From NCBI GenBank assembly GCA_023432805.1, contig JAEYUG010000014.1:1-24792 (forward strand): a DNA stretch of 24,792 nucleotides, read 5' to 3'. The notes beneath the pieces were generated by a model, which was not told where the DNA came from, made no database searches, and worked only from the letters and a program-made list of their open reading frames with translations. Both the position numbers and the translations under genes were made by a program. Below are positions 7,867-15,608 of the stretch, in pieces; the first letter of the stretch is position 1, and each line of letters begins with the position of its first letter. This DNA is from Bacteroidota bacterium (GTDB taxonomy: Bacteria; Bacteroidota; Ignavibacteria; SZUA-365).

Positions 7867-10116
7867 TCAATACAGGACAATCGGATAGATCAATCGGAAT
7901 TCGACACCGGACTGGTGATTGGTGTCGTTCTGCTGCCCGTTGTCGACGCGGCGCACGTACATGAGCGCAGCACGGCAGGGCACGCGCGCGCCGCGCGTGC
8001 TCGTCCAGTAGTCGTCCTGGAAGATCACGTACACGTCGCCGGGTTGGGGATACAGGTTGGTCACCGGCGTGCCGGGGAAGGTCCACTGCAGCGACGGCTG
8101 CAGGAAGTACGATCCGTTGGCCAGCAGGTCGTTCTGCAGATCCGAGACGATCGGAATGATGCGCTCGAAGCTCTGCTCGGGGTAGCCCGCACGCACGCGC
8201 AGGATCTTCGTGAACGTCGTGACACCCGTGCGGAACAGCATCGGAGGCTTCGACGGGAGCGGCGGGAAGGCCCGCGCCGTGTCGGTCACGTCGACGAAGA
8301 AATCGAACTGGTCCGGGGGATACGGGTAACGCCGGTTGATGTCGAGCAGGTTGTCGACCAGTCCCGGTGAGAGGTTGCCGTTCACGTACGAAATCACGCT
8401 CGACACCTCCGCTGGCGCGACAGGCACGAGATCGGTGCGCTGTCCGTAGGCCCGAAGGTTTCGGATCGGTGAGAGCTGCATGAAGGGCGTGACCGTTGCC
8501 GTCACATCCAGATACTGGCGGCATTCACGGCAGGTCGTGCCCTGCAGCAGCAGACGGATGCGGAAGGTGCTGTCGATGCGCGTACCTGTGCGCGGACGAC
8601 GCCCGCTCGTGAAGAGACGGTCGAACTCTGAGATTGTGGGACTCTTGAATGAAATCGTGATCGGTGTGCGCACGCCGCGCGTGAGCGTCACGCTCGAACT
8701 GGCGCTGAAATACTGCGCCGACGTGCGCGAGGGATCAGGTGACTCGTCGACCGAGATGGTGAACGTCATGCTGCCTGCACAGCAGGCCGTGTCGGGCAGC
8801 AGGAAATTCACGGTACGATCGACCTCGTTGATCGGTTCGTTGCAGGTCGCATCCGGCGAAAGGAACACGTAGCCGAGATTCTCGGCCAGCACCACCCGGT
8901 GCGGTGTGGCGATCGAGAACTGGCGCTGCGAGACCGTATCCATCAGCAGGGGACACATGTCGTGACAGGCACGCCCTTCCAGCCGGGCGCGCTTCGTACA
9001 GAGCGTGCCGTCGGCGAGTCGATAGGCATATGTGAAGTCGAGCGTCGTCGAATCCGCACGATACGGCGCGAACTCCGCACCGATGTCAAACGTCGCACCC
9101 GGCTGTATCGTGACCGGCAGATTCGGAAGCTGCAGCTTCCACGTGCGGCTCGGCCCCGCAGGCGTCACCGTCTCGACGCTGACCGGTCCGCAGTTCAATG
9201 GCACCGTGAACAGGTTGATCGGATTGTAGGTGCGCACGACCCCGACCGGCACGGGCGTGCTCTCGGGAACGATCACGCGCAGCGAATCACGTCCGCAGTC
9301 GCAGGGCAGTTCGATGACCTGCGCCTTGAGCGTCACGCGCACGCGCCCGCGCGAACCGTCGCTGCAGACCAGACCGAAATCAACCTCCTCCTCGAAGTCG
9401 CCGGTGTTCTTCGTCGACACCGCACACTGCACGACGAGCCGGTCCCCCGGCTGCACCGTCACGCGCGAGCCCGTCACCGTCGTGCCGCTTTCCATGCGCA
9501 CGATGCGGAACGGCGCAGGCACAGGCGGAATCTCCACCGTGATCGGTGTGTCCGAACACGCGTTGCGGAACAGCGTGCGCGTCTGGTAATACTCGGCCAC
9601 CCCGAGCGGCGTGTTCTGAATCAGTTTCGTGTCGTACTGCTCGTCGAAGAACTCGACCAGCACGTCGCTGTCGGGCGGCGGACAGCAGATGTCCGGTACC
9701 GGCACATTTTCGAAGTTCAGCGCTGCCGTCTGGTTTTCGCAGAACAGGAAGACCGGCGGCGAGGTGTACTGCCGCTGGTTCTTGAACTCGCCGACCACGC
9801 GCACGTTGAGTCCGGCCGAGGGGAAGCGCCCCGCATACCGCGCGATGCCGTCTGCATCCGCGACCAGCTCGGCGAGCAGCACCTCATCAACTCCACCCTT
9901 GACTTCAAACACCGAAATCCGCGCACCGGCCGCCGGCGCATCATAGGCCCCCGTCTGCGTGTTGAACTCCCGCGCCTCGATCGTGAGGGTGCGCATGAGC
10001 GTCTGCCCCTCGGCGGGAACCACTTCGTCCTTGCATCCCGACATGGCCAGCACTCCGACGCAGAGCACCGCCCAGACGATCGACATGCGCGCATGTCTGT
10101 AAGCGTTGTATCGCAT
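7867..10116 (-). CDS. Cys-rich lipoprotein with Ig/ASH-like domains, unknown function
   Basis: A 749-residue predicted lipoprotein. I chose the ATG at 10116 because GAGGAG sits just upstream and it gives a proper signal peptide ending in a lipobox-like MSGC (C28); an upstream in-frame start would overlap the preceding gene without a signal. Residues about 40-110 resemble a carboxypeptidase-regulatory or Ig-like fold. Several later segments resemble ASH/choice-of-anchor-D domains (VQPGDRLVVQC, then RVRVTLKAQV). Cysteines are frequent and grouped (CCPPP, PCDCG, ACCAG, CRECR), suggesting disulfide-stabilised beta domains in an oxidising compartment. The flanking genes share these motifs. It is the middle gene of the operon. 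I do not recognise the family as a whole; an outer-membrane-attached structural partner of the flanking proteins is inferred. Confidence 0.8.
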   Translation of the reverse strand: MRYNAYRHARMSIVWAVLCVGVLAMSGCKDEVVPAEGQTLMRTLTIEAREFNTQTGAYDAPAAGARISVFEVKGGVDEVLLAELVADADGIARYAGRFPSAGLNVRVVGEFKNQRQYTSPPVFLFCENQTAALNFENVPVPDICCPPPDSDVLVEFFDEQYDTKLIQNTPLGVAEYYQTRTLFRNACSDTPITVEIPPVPAPFRIVRMESGTTVTGSRVTVQPGDRLVVQCAVSTKNTGDFEEEVDFGLVCSDGSRGRVRVTLKAQVIELPCDCGRDSLRVIVPESTPVPVGVVRTYNPINLFTVPLNCGPVSVETVTPAGPSRTWKLQLPNLPVTIQPGATFDIGAEFAPYRADSTTLDFTYAYRLADGTLCTKRARLEGRACHDMCPLLMDTVSQRQFSIATPHRVVLAENLGYVFLSPDATCNEPINEVDRTVNFLLPDTACCAGSMTFTISVDESPDPSRTSAQYFSASSSVTLTRGVRTPITISFKSPTISEFDRLFTSGRRPRTGTRIDSTFRIRLLLQGTTCRECRQYLDVTATVTPFMQLSPIRNLRAYGQRTDLVPVAPAEVSSVISYVNGNLSPGLVDNLLDINRRYPYPPDQFDFFVDVTDTARAFPPLPSKPPMLFRTGVTTFTKILRVRAGYPEQSFERIIPIVSDLQNDLLANGSYFLQPSLQWTFPGTPVTNLYPQPGDVYVIFQDDYWTSTRGARVPCRAALMYVRRVDNGQQNDTNHQSGVEFRLIYPIVLY

Positions 10117-10136
10117 GATGTCTCCTCGAAATGTTT

Positions 10137-10161
10137 CCGCGCGGCGTCCCGGCCGGCGCGG
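10137..10161. repeat. GC-rich dyad between first and second operon genes
   Basis: CCGCGC at 10137-10142 pairs with GCGCGG at 10156-10161 within the 50-bp gap between two genes of the minus-strand operon. It could form an intercistronic hairpin affecting mRNA processing. With this base composition such dyads arise easily, so confidence is low. Confidence 0.25.
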
Positions 10162-10166
10162 CTGAA

Positions 10167-11171
10167 TCAGAACGTGATGCCCAGACGAAGCCCGACCACA
10201 TGAGCCCGCCGCATGGGATGCCGCAGATCCTCCGGAATATCCGGACAGCAGTCGACGGCCGGCAGCGGCGTCTGCGTGCGCCGGTAGAACACATCCACTC
10301 CCAGATCCACATCGCGCCCGAGCGCCCACTCGTAGCCGGCACCGACGCCGAAGAAGAATCGCCGGTCGAAGAGCGGCGTGAACGGCGCACCGTCGCCGCC
10401 GATCGTCACCCAGCCCGCATCCCCGAACAGATACCAGGCGTCGCAGTTGCAGCCATAGGGATCGGGATCATTGTTGATGGTGAGACGAGGATGGATCGAG
10501 ACGGGGATGAACGTCGATCCGTCAACCGGCCAGACTCCCGTCAGCACGCCGAGATGGAACATCGACCGCTCGCCCACACGCGCCACATCCCAGAGGAAGC
10601 TGACTTCGCCGCCCACGGTGATGTTCGTGCCACCACGGGTGAAACCGAACACGTCGGGTTCGTAGAGCACTCCGCCCGCGGCATCGGGATAGAAGACCGC
10701 GGTCTGCGGACCCCGGTACCCGCCCATCGCACGCAGCTCGACCTTGTCGAAGATGAGGAGACCGTCCCGCACCCGCGTGCAGTTGACGCAGGCTTCCGAT
10801 GGCTGCACGCGTGAGGGGGGAATGAGCGGATCGCTGGTTGTCGTGATGCGCGTGACGCTTCCCCCTGGAAGCTCGACCGAACGGAATCCGATGCAGCGCC
10901 CGTTCTCGCGGCAGGGCACCTCCACCCGGTACACTGTGTCGCGACCGCCGCGCAGCAGCATCATCGGGGGCACAGGACTGGCGAAGGACTGCTGCATCGT
11001 CTGTGTGCATGGATCCGGATACCGCGCTGCAAGCTCGACGTTCCATGCAGCTGTCTGCGATTCGTCGCAGGCGTCACGTTCGCAATACAGACAGTTCGAG
11101 CTCCCGCAGGATGCGAGCGCGATGGCACATGCCAACATCCCAACGGCACGGAAAAGGTAACGAATGATCAT
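10167..11171 (-). CDS. Lipoprotein with C-terminal outer-membrane beta-barrel features
   Basis: A 334-residue predicted outer-membrane protein. The start at 11171 has AGAGGAG six bases upstream and gives a signal peptide with lipobox LASC (C22). The first half is Cys-rich (CLYCERDAC, then CVNC). The second half has alternating strands typical of an OmpA/PorP-like barrel (VGGEVSFLWDVARVG, FFFGVGAGYEWALG, VDLGVDVFYRR) and ends in GLRLGITF, with the terminal aromatic residue usual for barrels folded by the BAM complex. CNC and CCPD motifs match cysteine motifs in the two downstream proteins. First gene of the operon. By position and shape it could be the membrane anchor of a complex with them, as PorP is for PorE; I see no direct PorP signature, so this is inference. 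Confidence 0.8.
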   Translation of the reverse strand: MIIRYLFRAVGMLACAIALASCGSSNCLYCERDACDESQTAAWNVELAARYPDPCTQTMQQSFASPVPPMMLLRGGRDTVYRVEVPCRENGRCIGFRSVELPGGSVTRITTTSDPLIPPSRVQPSEACVNCTRVRDGLLIFDKVELRAMGGYRGPQTAVFYPDAAGGVLYEPDVFGFTRGGTNITVGGEVSFLWDVARVGERSMFHLGVLTGVWPVDGSTFIPVSIHPRLTINNDPDPYGCNCDAWYLFGDAGWVTIGGDGAPFTPLFDRRFFFGVGAGYEWALGRDVDLGVDVFYRRTQTPLPAVDCCPDIPEDLRHPMRRAHVVGLRLGITF

Positions 11172-11215
11172 GTGTGTCTCCTCTGAAAGTCCCTGTAGAA
11201 TGGAGCGACATCCAG

Positions 11216-11244
11216 ATGATACGCACATGACATCTAAAAGTCAA
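11216..11244 (-). promoter_or_regulatory. Sigma70-like promoter for the three-gene lipoprotein operon
   Basis: On the minus strand, TTGACT (11239-11244) and TATCAT (11216-11221) are separated by exactly 17 bp. Each differs from the consensus at one position. Transcription would start near 11209, giving a leader of about 38 bases with AGAGGAG before the ATG at 11171. Location and spacing fit well. In classical Bacteroidota the primary sigma factor uses a different consensus, so this needs a start-site map. Confidence 0.5.
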
Positions 11245-11312
11245 ATCGGAGTCCATGCTCCGGTTCATACCCTGCAAAGAATTGCGCTCCCCGGCGCGTC
11301 GAAGGGGGCTGG

Positions 11313-11813
11313 TCAGCCGGGCGCGTGGTTGACCGACTGCCAGTACACGCCGAGTGCGGAAACCGCTTCGATGAAGGCGTCGAACTCGACCGGCTTGACG
11401 ACGTAGCTGTTCACGCCGTACTCGTAGCTGCGCGCAACGTCGCGGTCTTCGGCCGACGAGGTGAGAATGACGACGGGAATCGTACGTGTGGCGGGATCCG
11501 CCTTGATGCGGCGAAGCACTTCATGGCCGTCGATCTTGGGCAGTTTCAGATCGAGCACGATCACGCGGGGATGTGCATGGCGGGCCGTGCTGTAGACTCC
11601 CTGACGGAACACGAAGTCGAGCGCCTCCGCACCGTCATTGACGATGTGCACGGTGCCTGTGCTGCCACTCTTGCGAAACGCCCGCATCGTCAACTCGACA
11701 TCCGTGGGATTGTCTTCGACAAGAAGGATGTCCACAGTTTCTCGCGCATCCCTCGCTGCGGGGTGCATGTCTGCGGGTGCGGGTGTTGACTGCATCGACG
11801 GGTAAGGATCCAT
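11313..11813 (-). CDS. Single-domain response regulator (CheY/Rcp1-like)
   Basis: A 166-residue receiver domain without an output domain. Acidic pair E33/D34 (LLVEDNPTD), phosphoacceptor D88 (VIVLDLKLPKIDG), switch T118 (VVILTSS) and K140 (YVVKPVEF) are all present. The spacing and sequence resemble Rcp1-type regulators that pair with phytochrome-like kinases. The gene lies 57 bp downstream of a histidine kinase on the same strand, its probable partner. ATG at 11813 is used; it has only a weak ribosome site (GCAGG). A promoter-like element lies in the gap, so it may also be transcribed alone. It probably acts by protein-protein contact or phosphorelay, not by binding DNA. Target unknown. Confidence 0.93.
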   Translation of the reverse strand: MDPYPSMQSTPAPADMHPAARDARETVDILLVEDNPTDVELTMRAFRKSGSTGTVHIVNDGAEALDFVFRQGVYSTARHAHPRVIVLDLKLPKIDGHEVLRRIKADPATRTIPVVILTSSAEDRDVARSYEYGVNSYVVKPVEFDAFIEAVSALGVYWQSVNHAPG

Positions 11814-11836
11814 GCCTGCTTTCCAATATGTCGCGC

Positions 11837-11865
11837 AATATACGACGGTGAGGTCTGAATGCGAA
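11837..11865 (-). promoter_or_regulatory. Possible promoter in front of the single-domain response regulator
   Basis: On the minus strand TTCGCA (11860-11865) and TATATT (11837-11842) lie 17 bp apart, starting just after the kinase stop codon. The -10 is one base from consensus, the -35 two. The predicted leader is only about 17 bases. It would let the regulator be made independently of the kinase. Evidence is the motif and spacing only. Confidence 0.3.
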
Positions 11866-11870
11866 CCGGC

Positions 11871-13484
11871 CTAGGGTTCGCATTCAAGGCAGAAACGGAA
11901 GATCGCTCCCTCGCCGGGACGCCCGTCTGCGCCGATCCGACCCCTGTGACGTGCGATGATGCGATGCACGATCGCAAGTCCCACGCCGGTGCCGGGGAAG
12001 TCGCATTCGTCGTGCAACCGGTGAAAGACGCGGTACAGATTCGATGCATGTGCGGGATCGAACCCGACACCGTTGTCGCGCACGTAATACACCGTGTGTC
12101 CGGCTTCCCTGAGACTTCCAATTTCGATGGTCGGCGCCGACTCGCGCGAGGAGAACTTGATCGCGTTGTCGATCAGATTGATCCACACCTGACGCAGCAG
12201 GGCGGTATCACCCAGCGCCGGGGGAAGTTCCTCCATGCGCAGCTCGGGGGGATGATCGCTCGCTGCGACGAGGTCGGCGAACGCATCCGAGGCGAGCGCA
12301 TGCATGTCGACTGTGTCTGTCGTCAGCGCGTGCCTGCTGGTACGCGAGAAAGCCAGCAGATCATTGATGAGCTGCCCCATCTTGCGCGCACTCGCACTGA
12401 TCGTGTCGAGCATGCGCAGCGCCTCCTGGTCCAGCGCCGCACCGTGATCCTCGACCAGCATGCGCGAAAAGCCATCAATCGCACGCAATGGTGCACGCAG
12501 GTCGTGCGAGACCGAATAACTGAAGCTCTCAAGTTCGTTGTTGGCCGCTTCCAATTCGGCAGTGCGCTCACGCACGCGCCGCTCGAGCTCCTCGTTGAGG
12601 GTGCGCACGGCCGTTTCCGCCTGCACACGATCACTGATGTTGACCGCGAGCACCATGCGTGCATCGCGCCCGTCGAGACGGACGTCGCTCGAATACACTT
12701 CAACGTCGAAGATCGAACCGTCCCTGCGCAGGTGCTGCCAATGCGTAGCGACGATGATCGAGGGATCCCGCGTCTCGATGTAGGCATGCAGGCGGCCGAG
12801 ATCGTCGGCGGGACGAATGTCCCCAATGGTCATGGAGAGGAATTCTGCGCGCGAGTACCCGTACTGCGTGATCGCAGCCTCGTTCACGTCGAGAAACATC
12901 AACGTATGCACGTCGAACATCCACATCGGAAGCGGGTTCTGCGCAAACAGCATGCGGTAGCGGCGTTCACTCTCCCTGACCGCTTCGCGAACCGCGACGC
13001 GTTCGGTGATGTCTTCGGCGATGGCCACGAGTCCGATCACCTGCCCGACGGGATCGTGGATCGGCGCAGTCGACAGGCTCAGGTCAACCGGAGACCCGTC
13101 GCGCCGCATGCGACGGATCTCCACTGCAGAGAACCCACCGTGCAGACCGACGTCCCGCAGCCTGCGGAATTCATCCTGCCGGTCGGCAGGCACGAAGGGA
13201 AGCGGTTTGCCGAGCGCCTCCTCTGCCGTCCACCCGAACACCCGCTCGGCGGCGGGATTCCACACCGACTGCGTGATGCCGTCGAGATCGAGCGTGTAAA
13301 TGGGTAGCGGCGCCGACTTGATGATCGCTGTGAGCAGATCGTTCGAGGCGCGCAACCGCGTGAGCGATTCGGCGGCGGAGGCTTCCGCAGTGCGCAGGCG
13401 GTCTTCGACCGCACGCAGTCGTGCCTCGGCATCGCGAGCCCGCGCCTCGGCTTCCTGCAACCGTGTGTGTTCTTCCGGATGCAA
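11871..13484 (-). CDS. Soluble sensor histidine kinase with two PAS domains
   Basis: A 537-residue cytoplasmic kinase with no membrane segment. An N-terminal coiled coil (about 5-45) is followed by PAS domains at about 48-165 and 172-290, each ending in a PAC-like segment (EDITER, NISDR). A second coiled linker (about 295-320) leads to HisKA with phospho-acceptor H327 (SVSHDLRAPLRAIDG) and HATPase_c: N box around N440 (NLIDNAIKFS), G1 DNGVGFD at 470-476, G2 GTGVGLAI at 498-505. The HisKA type is that of phytochrome-like kinases. The only available starts are TTG: 13484 (used; no ribosome site) or 13460 (GGAAG nine bases upstream). The frame opens directly after the TAG of the upstream gene, so translation may be coupled to it. 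Likely partner: the receiver protein at 11313-11813. The signal sensed is unknown; no flavin or heme motif is evident. Confidence 0.92.
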   Translation of the reverse strand: MHPEEHTRLQEAEARARDAEARLRAVEDRLRTAEASAAESLTRLRASNDLLTAIIKSAPLPIYTLDLDGITQSVWNPAAERVFGWTAEEALGKPLPFVPADRQDEFRRLRDVGLHGGFSAVEIRRMRRDGSPVDLSLSTAPIHDPVGQVIGLVAIAEDITERVAVREAVRESERRYRMLFAQNPLPMWMFDVHTLMFLDVNEAAITQYGYSRAEFLSMTIGDIRPADDLGRLHAYIETRDPSIIVATHWQHLRRDGSIFDVEVYSSDVRLDGRDARMVLAVNISDRVQAETAVRTLNEELERRVRERTAELEAANNELESFSYSVSHDLRAPLRAIDGFSRMLVEDHGAALDQEALRMLDTISASARKMGQLINDLLAFSRTSRHALTTDTVDMHALASDAFADLVAASDHPPELRMEELPPALGDTALLRQVWINLIDNAIKFSSRESAPTIEIGSLREAGHTVYYVRDNGVGFDPAHASNLYRVFHRLHDECDFPGTGVGLAIVHRIIARHRGRIGADGRPGEGAIFRFCLECEP

Positions 13485-13499
13485 ATGACGCGCGGGCGC

Positions 13500-15521
13500 C
13501 TAGCGCACGATGGAAATCGTGCGGCTGGCACGCTCGCCACCGCGCGTCACGTGCAGCATGTACACACCCGTCGGAAGCGATCCGAGCTCGAGCTGCCGGG
13601 TGTGGACGCCAGCGCCGAGGCGCGTCTGATCGTGCGCCCGCAGACGGCCGGTCATGTCGTAGACCGCGATGCGCACGTCGGCTGCGCGGTCGAGGGTGAC
13701 TGGCACGTTGAGCATGTCGCGCACGGGCTGCGGGTACACATCGGCGATGCGCGGTGCGATGACGTCGCGATCGTCGATACCGGTCGGCGTGCCGTTGATC
13801 AGCCATTGCACGCCCTTCTCGATCACCTGTCCGCGCGTGGCGTGCGAAAGGATGCCTTCGAGTCCGAAGCCGAGGAAGATGACGCGGTTCTTGCCATCGT
13901 CGTAGCGGATGCCCGCGACACTGTTGGGATTCGTGCCGTAGGTGAAGATGGTGGTGGCACCAGCGAGGGGGGCGATCTGATCGGGCGTCTCCTGATTCTG
14001 CACGCCGCCGAGGATGTTGAGGCTGAAGCCGGCGCTGACGGGATCGCCGTCCACACCGCGCACCGAACCCTCATTCGCATCATCGGCCACGTACGCGACC
14101 TTCAGATAGTCGCGAAGGAACCCGGCATCCTGGTAGAAGCCGTACTGCGCGGCCTCGGGATCGACGAGCGCCCAGGCGATCTCCGCACCCGTCAGAAACA
14201 GGCGTCCACCCGCATCCAGATAGGCCTTCATGACCTCGACGGTCGGCATCTCGAGCACGTTGCGTCCGGCCTCGACGAAGAGCACCTTGAAGTCGGTCGG
14301 CATGAAGAGTCCCGCCAGCGCGTCGTCGAGCTCGGCGAATGCGTAGGTGGTCGTCGCACGATCGAAGGCCTTCGTGTAGTAGTCGGCAATCTGTGCGTTA
14401 CCCTCGTCGACGGCACCGACGAGCACGTCGATGTCGCGGGCGTAGAGCCGGTATGTCTGTGAGGCGCTGGCACCGAGGGGACCCTTGACCGTGACGACGA
14501 TCTCGCCGCGGCGATTCTTCGACGTGGCCGGCGTGATGATCGCGGAAATGTCCGCGCTCTGTCCGGCACCGATCGAGATCTTCTGTCCCGTCGAGAGCGG
14601 CTGGCCGTTGTGCATCGCCTGCGCGCTCCAACCCGTCGGAACATTCGACGTGATCTCGACCGAGTAGTCACCCGCCGCCTCTGCCGTGATCACACCAGCG
14701 AACTCCGTCGGCGTGTTCACATCGGCACTGAGCTGGCTCGTAGGTCCCGCCGTCTCGAACGTCACGCGCTGCTTGTTGGTCACCGCCTGCAGCACCTCCT
14801 TCGATGCATCGTCCTGCACGAACGCCACCACATACATCTCGCTGCGATTCCATTCCGCATTGTACGTGTACGTGTTGGTGAAGGACTTCGGCGTGCCCGC
14901 CTCGAGCGTCAGATCCACACCCGCCACCGTCGGCAGCGCTTCGCGCACGATGTACTGGAAGATCTTTTCGCCATTCGATCCGGCGTTGTCATAGTAGTGC
15001 GAGGCCTCGACCGCCACCACGCGCAGCCTCCTGCCGGTGATTGCCGTCGTACTCGTCACCTCGGTCGTCACCGTCACCTCGTCGCCATTCTCGACCTGCG
15101 ACACGGCGATCGTGATCGGCGAGGTGCCGAGATCGCGCGCGATCGCCTTCGACAGCTCGACCGTGTCGGCGGGCGCACCCGCGTAGATCGATCCCTGCGC
15201 CGGCGTGCGGCCGTTGACCTTCACCATCGGCACGCTGTTGATCGCATAGTACGTGGCGATGCGCGTGTTGTGCATCGTCGGATTCGCGGCGTTCATCACG
15301 TCGCGGCTCGGCCAGTTCGCATGCCAGATGATCGGGATGATCCGCTCGGCATTGTACGGCTTGTGCAGATAGGCCTTGAAGGTAGGATTCTGTGCGGCGC
15401 AGGGCGCGCAGCTCGCGTTGGTTGCTTCTTCGACAAGCACCACCCGCGGCGACTGCGCCAGTGCGGAAGCCCCGCAGGCAAGCAGCATCACGGTGGCGAC
15501 CAGTGCGGTACGGAACGTCAT
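13500..15521 (-). CDS. Omp28-related thioredoxin-fold protein with T9SS sorting domain
   Basis: A 673-residue predicted secreted protein. The start has CAGGAG upstream and a signal peptide ending near ALAQ (20-23). Residues about 25-130 form an Omp28-like thioredoxin fold: CAPC at 38-41 and a cis-proline context SVPMV at 96-100. Residues about 135-360 are beta-sandwich regions. Residues about 363-577 look like a class I glutamine-amidotransferase/ThuA-like Rossmann domain (DIDVLVGAVDEG, then GGRLFLTGAEIAWA), without an obvious catalytic Cys. The sorting domain (about 590-673) carries VYPQPVRDMLNV and PTGVYMLHV. Expected location is the cell surface or medium. The CXXC could support redox activity or simply a disulfide. 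It lies between asnS and the kinase on the same strand, 87 bp from asnS. Confidence 0.9.
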   Translation of the reverse strand: MTFRTALVATVMLLACGASALAQSPRVVLVEEATNASCAPCAAQNPTFKAYLHKPYNAERIIPIIWHANWPSRDVMNAANPTMHNTRIATYYAINSVPMVKVNGRTPAQGSIYAGAPADTVELSKAIARDLGTSPITIAVSQVENGDEVTVTTEVTSTTAITGRRLRVVAVEASHYYDNAGSNGEKIFQYIVREALPTVAGVDLTLEAGTPKSFTNTYTYNAEWNRSEMYVVAFVQDDASKEVLQAVTNKQRVTFETAGPTSQLSADVNTPTEFAGVITAEAAGDYSVEITSNVPTGWSAQAMHNGQPLSTGQKISIGAGQSADISAIITPATSKNRRGEIVVTVKGPLGASASQTYRLYARDIDVLVGAVDEGNAQIADYYTKAFDRATTTYAFAELDDALAGLFMPTDFKVLFVEAGRNVLEMPTVEVMKAYLDAGGRLFLTGAEIAWALVDPEAAQYGFYQDAGFLRDYLKVAYVADDANEGSVRGVDGDPVSAGFSLNILGGVQNQETPDQIAPLAGATTIFTYGTNPNSVAGIRYDDGKNRVIFLGFGLEGILSHATRGQVIEKGVQWLINGTPTGIDDRDVIAPRIADVYPQPVRDMLNVPVTLDRAADVRIAVYDMTGRLRAHDQTRLGAGVHTRQLELGSLPTGVYMLHVTRGGERASRTISIVR

Positions 15522-15608
15522 GACCAGCTCCTGTATGTTGATGAGTGTTCGGTGCAGTGTGGTGAAGCAGTGCGTGCGCAGTGCGCCGCGGCCGATTCGC
15601 GTTGCATG

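Noticed and set aside
8899..10203. Open frame of 434 codons antisense to the Cys-rich lipoprotein (a similar one lies at 5376-6674)
   Set aside because: Extremely Arg/His-rich with no signal, motif or ribosome site; the minus-strand genes have lipoboxes and good sites.
10117..10329. Longer start for the Cys-rich lipoprotein
   Set aside because: It would overlap the upstream gene and bury the signal peptide; GAGGAG before 10116 marks the real start.
11859..13307. Open frame of 482 codons antisense to the histidine kinase
   Set aside because: The kinase on the other strand has every catalytic motif; this one has no recognisable domain and a His/Arg-rich composition.
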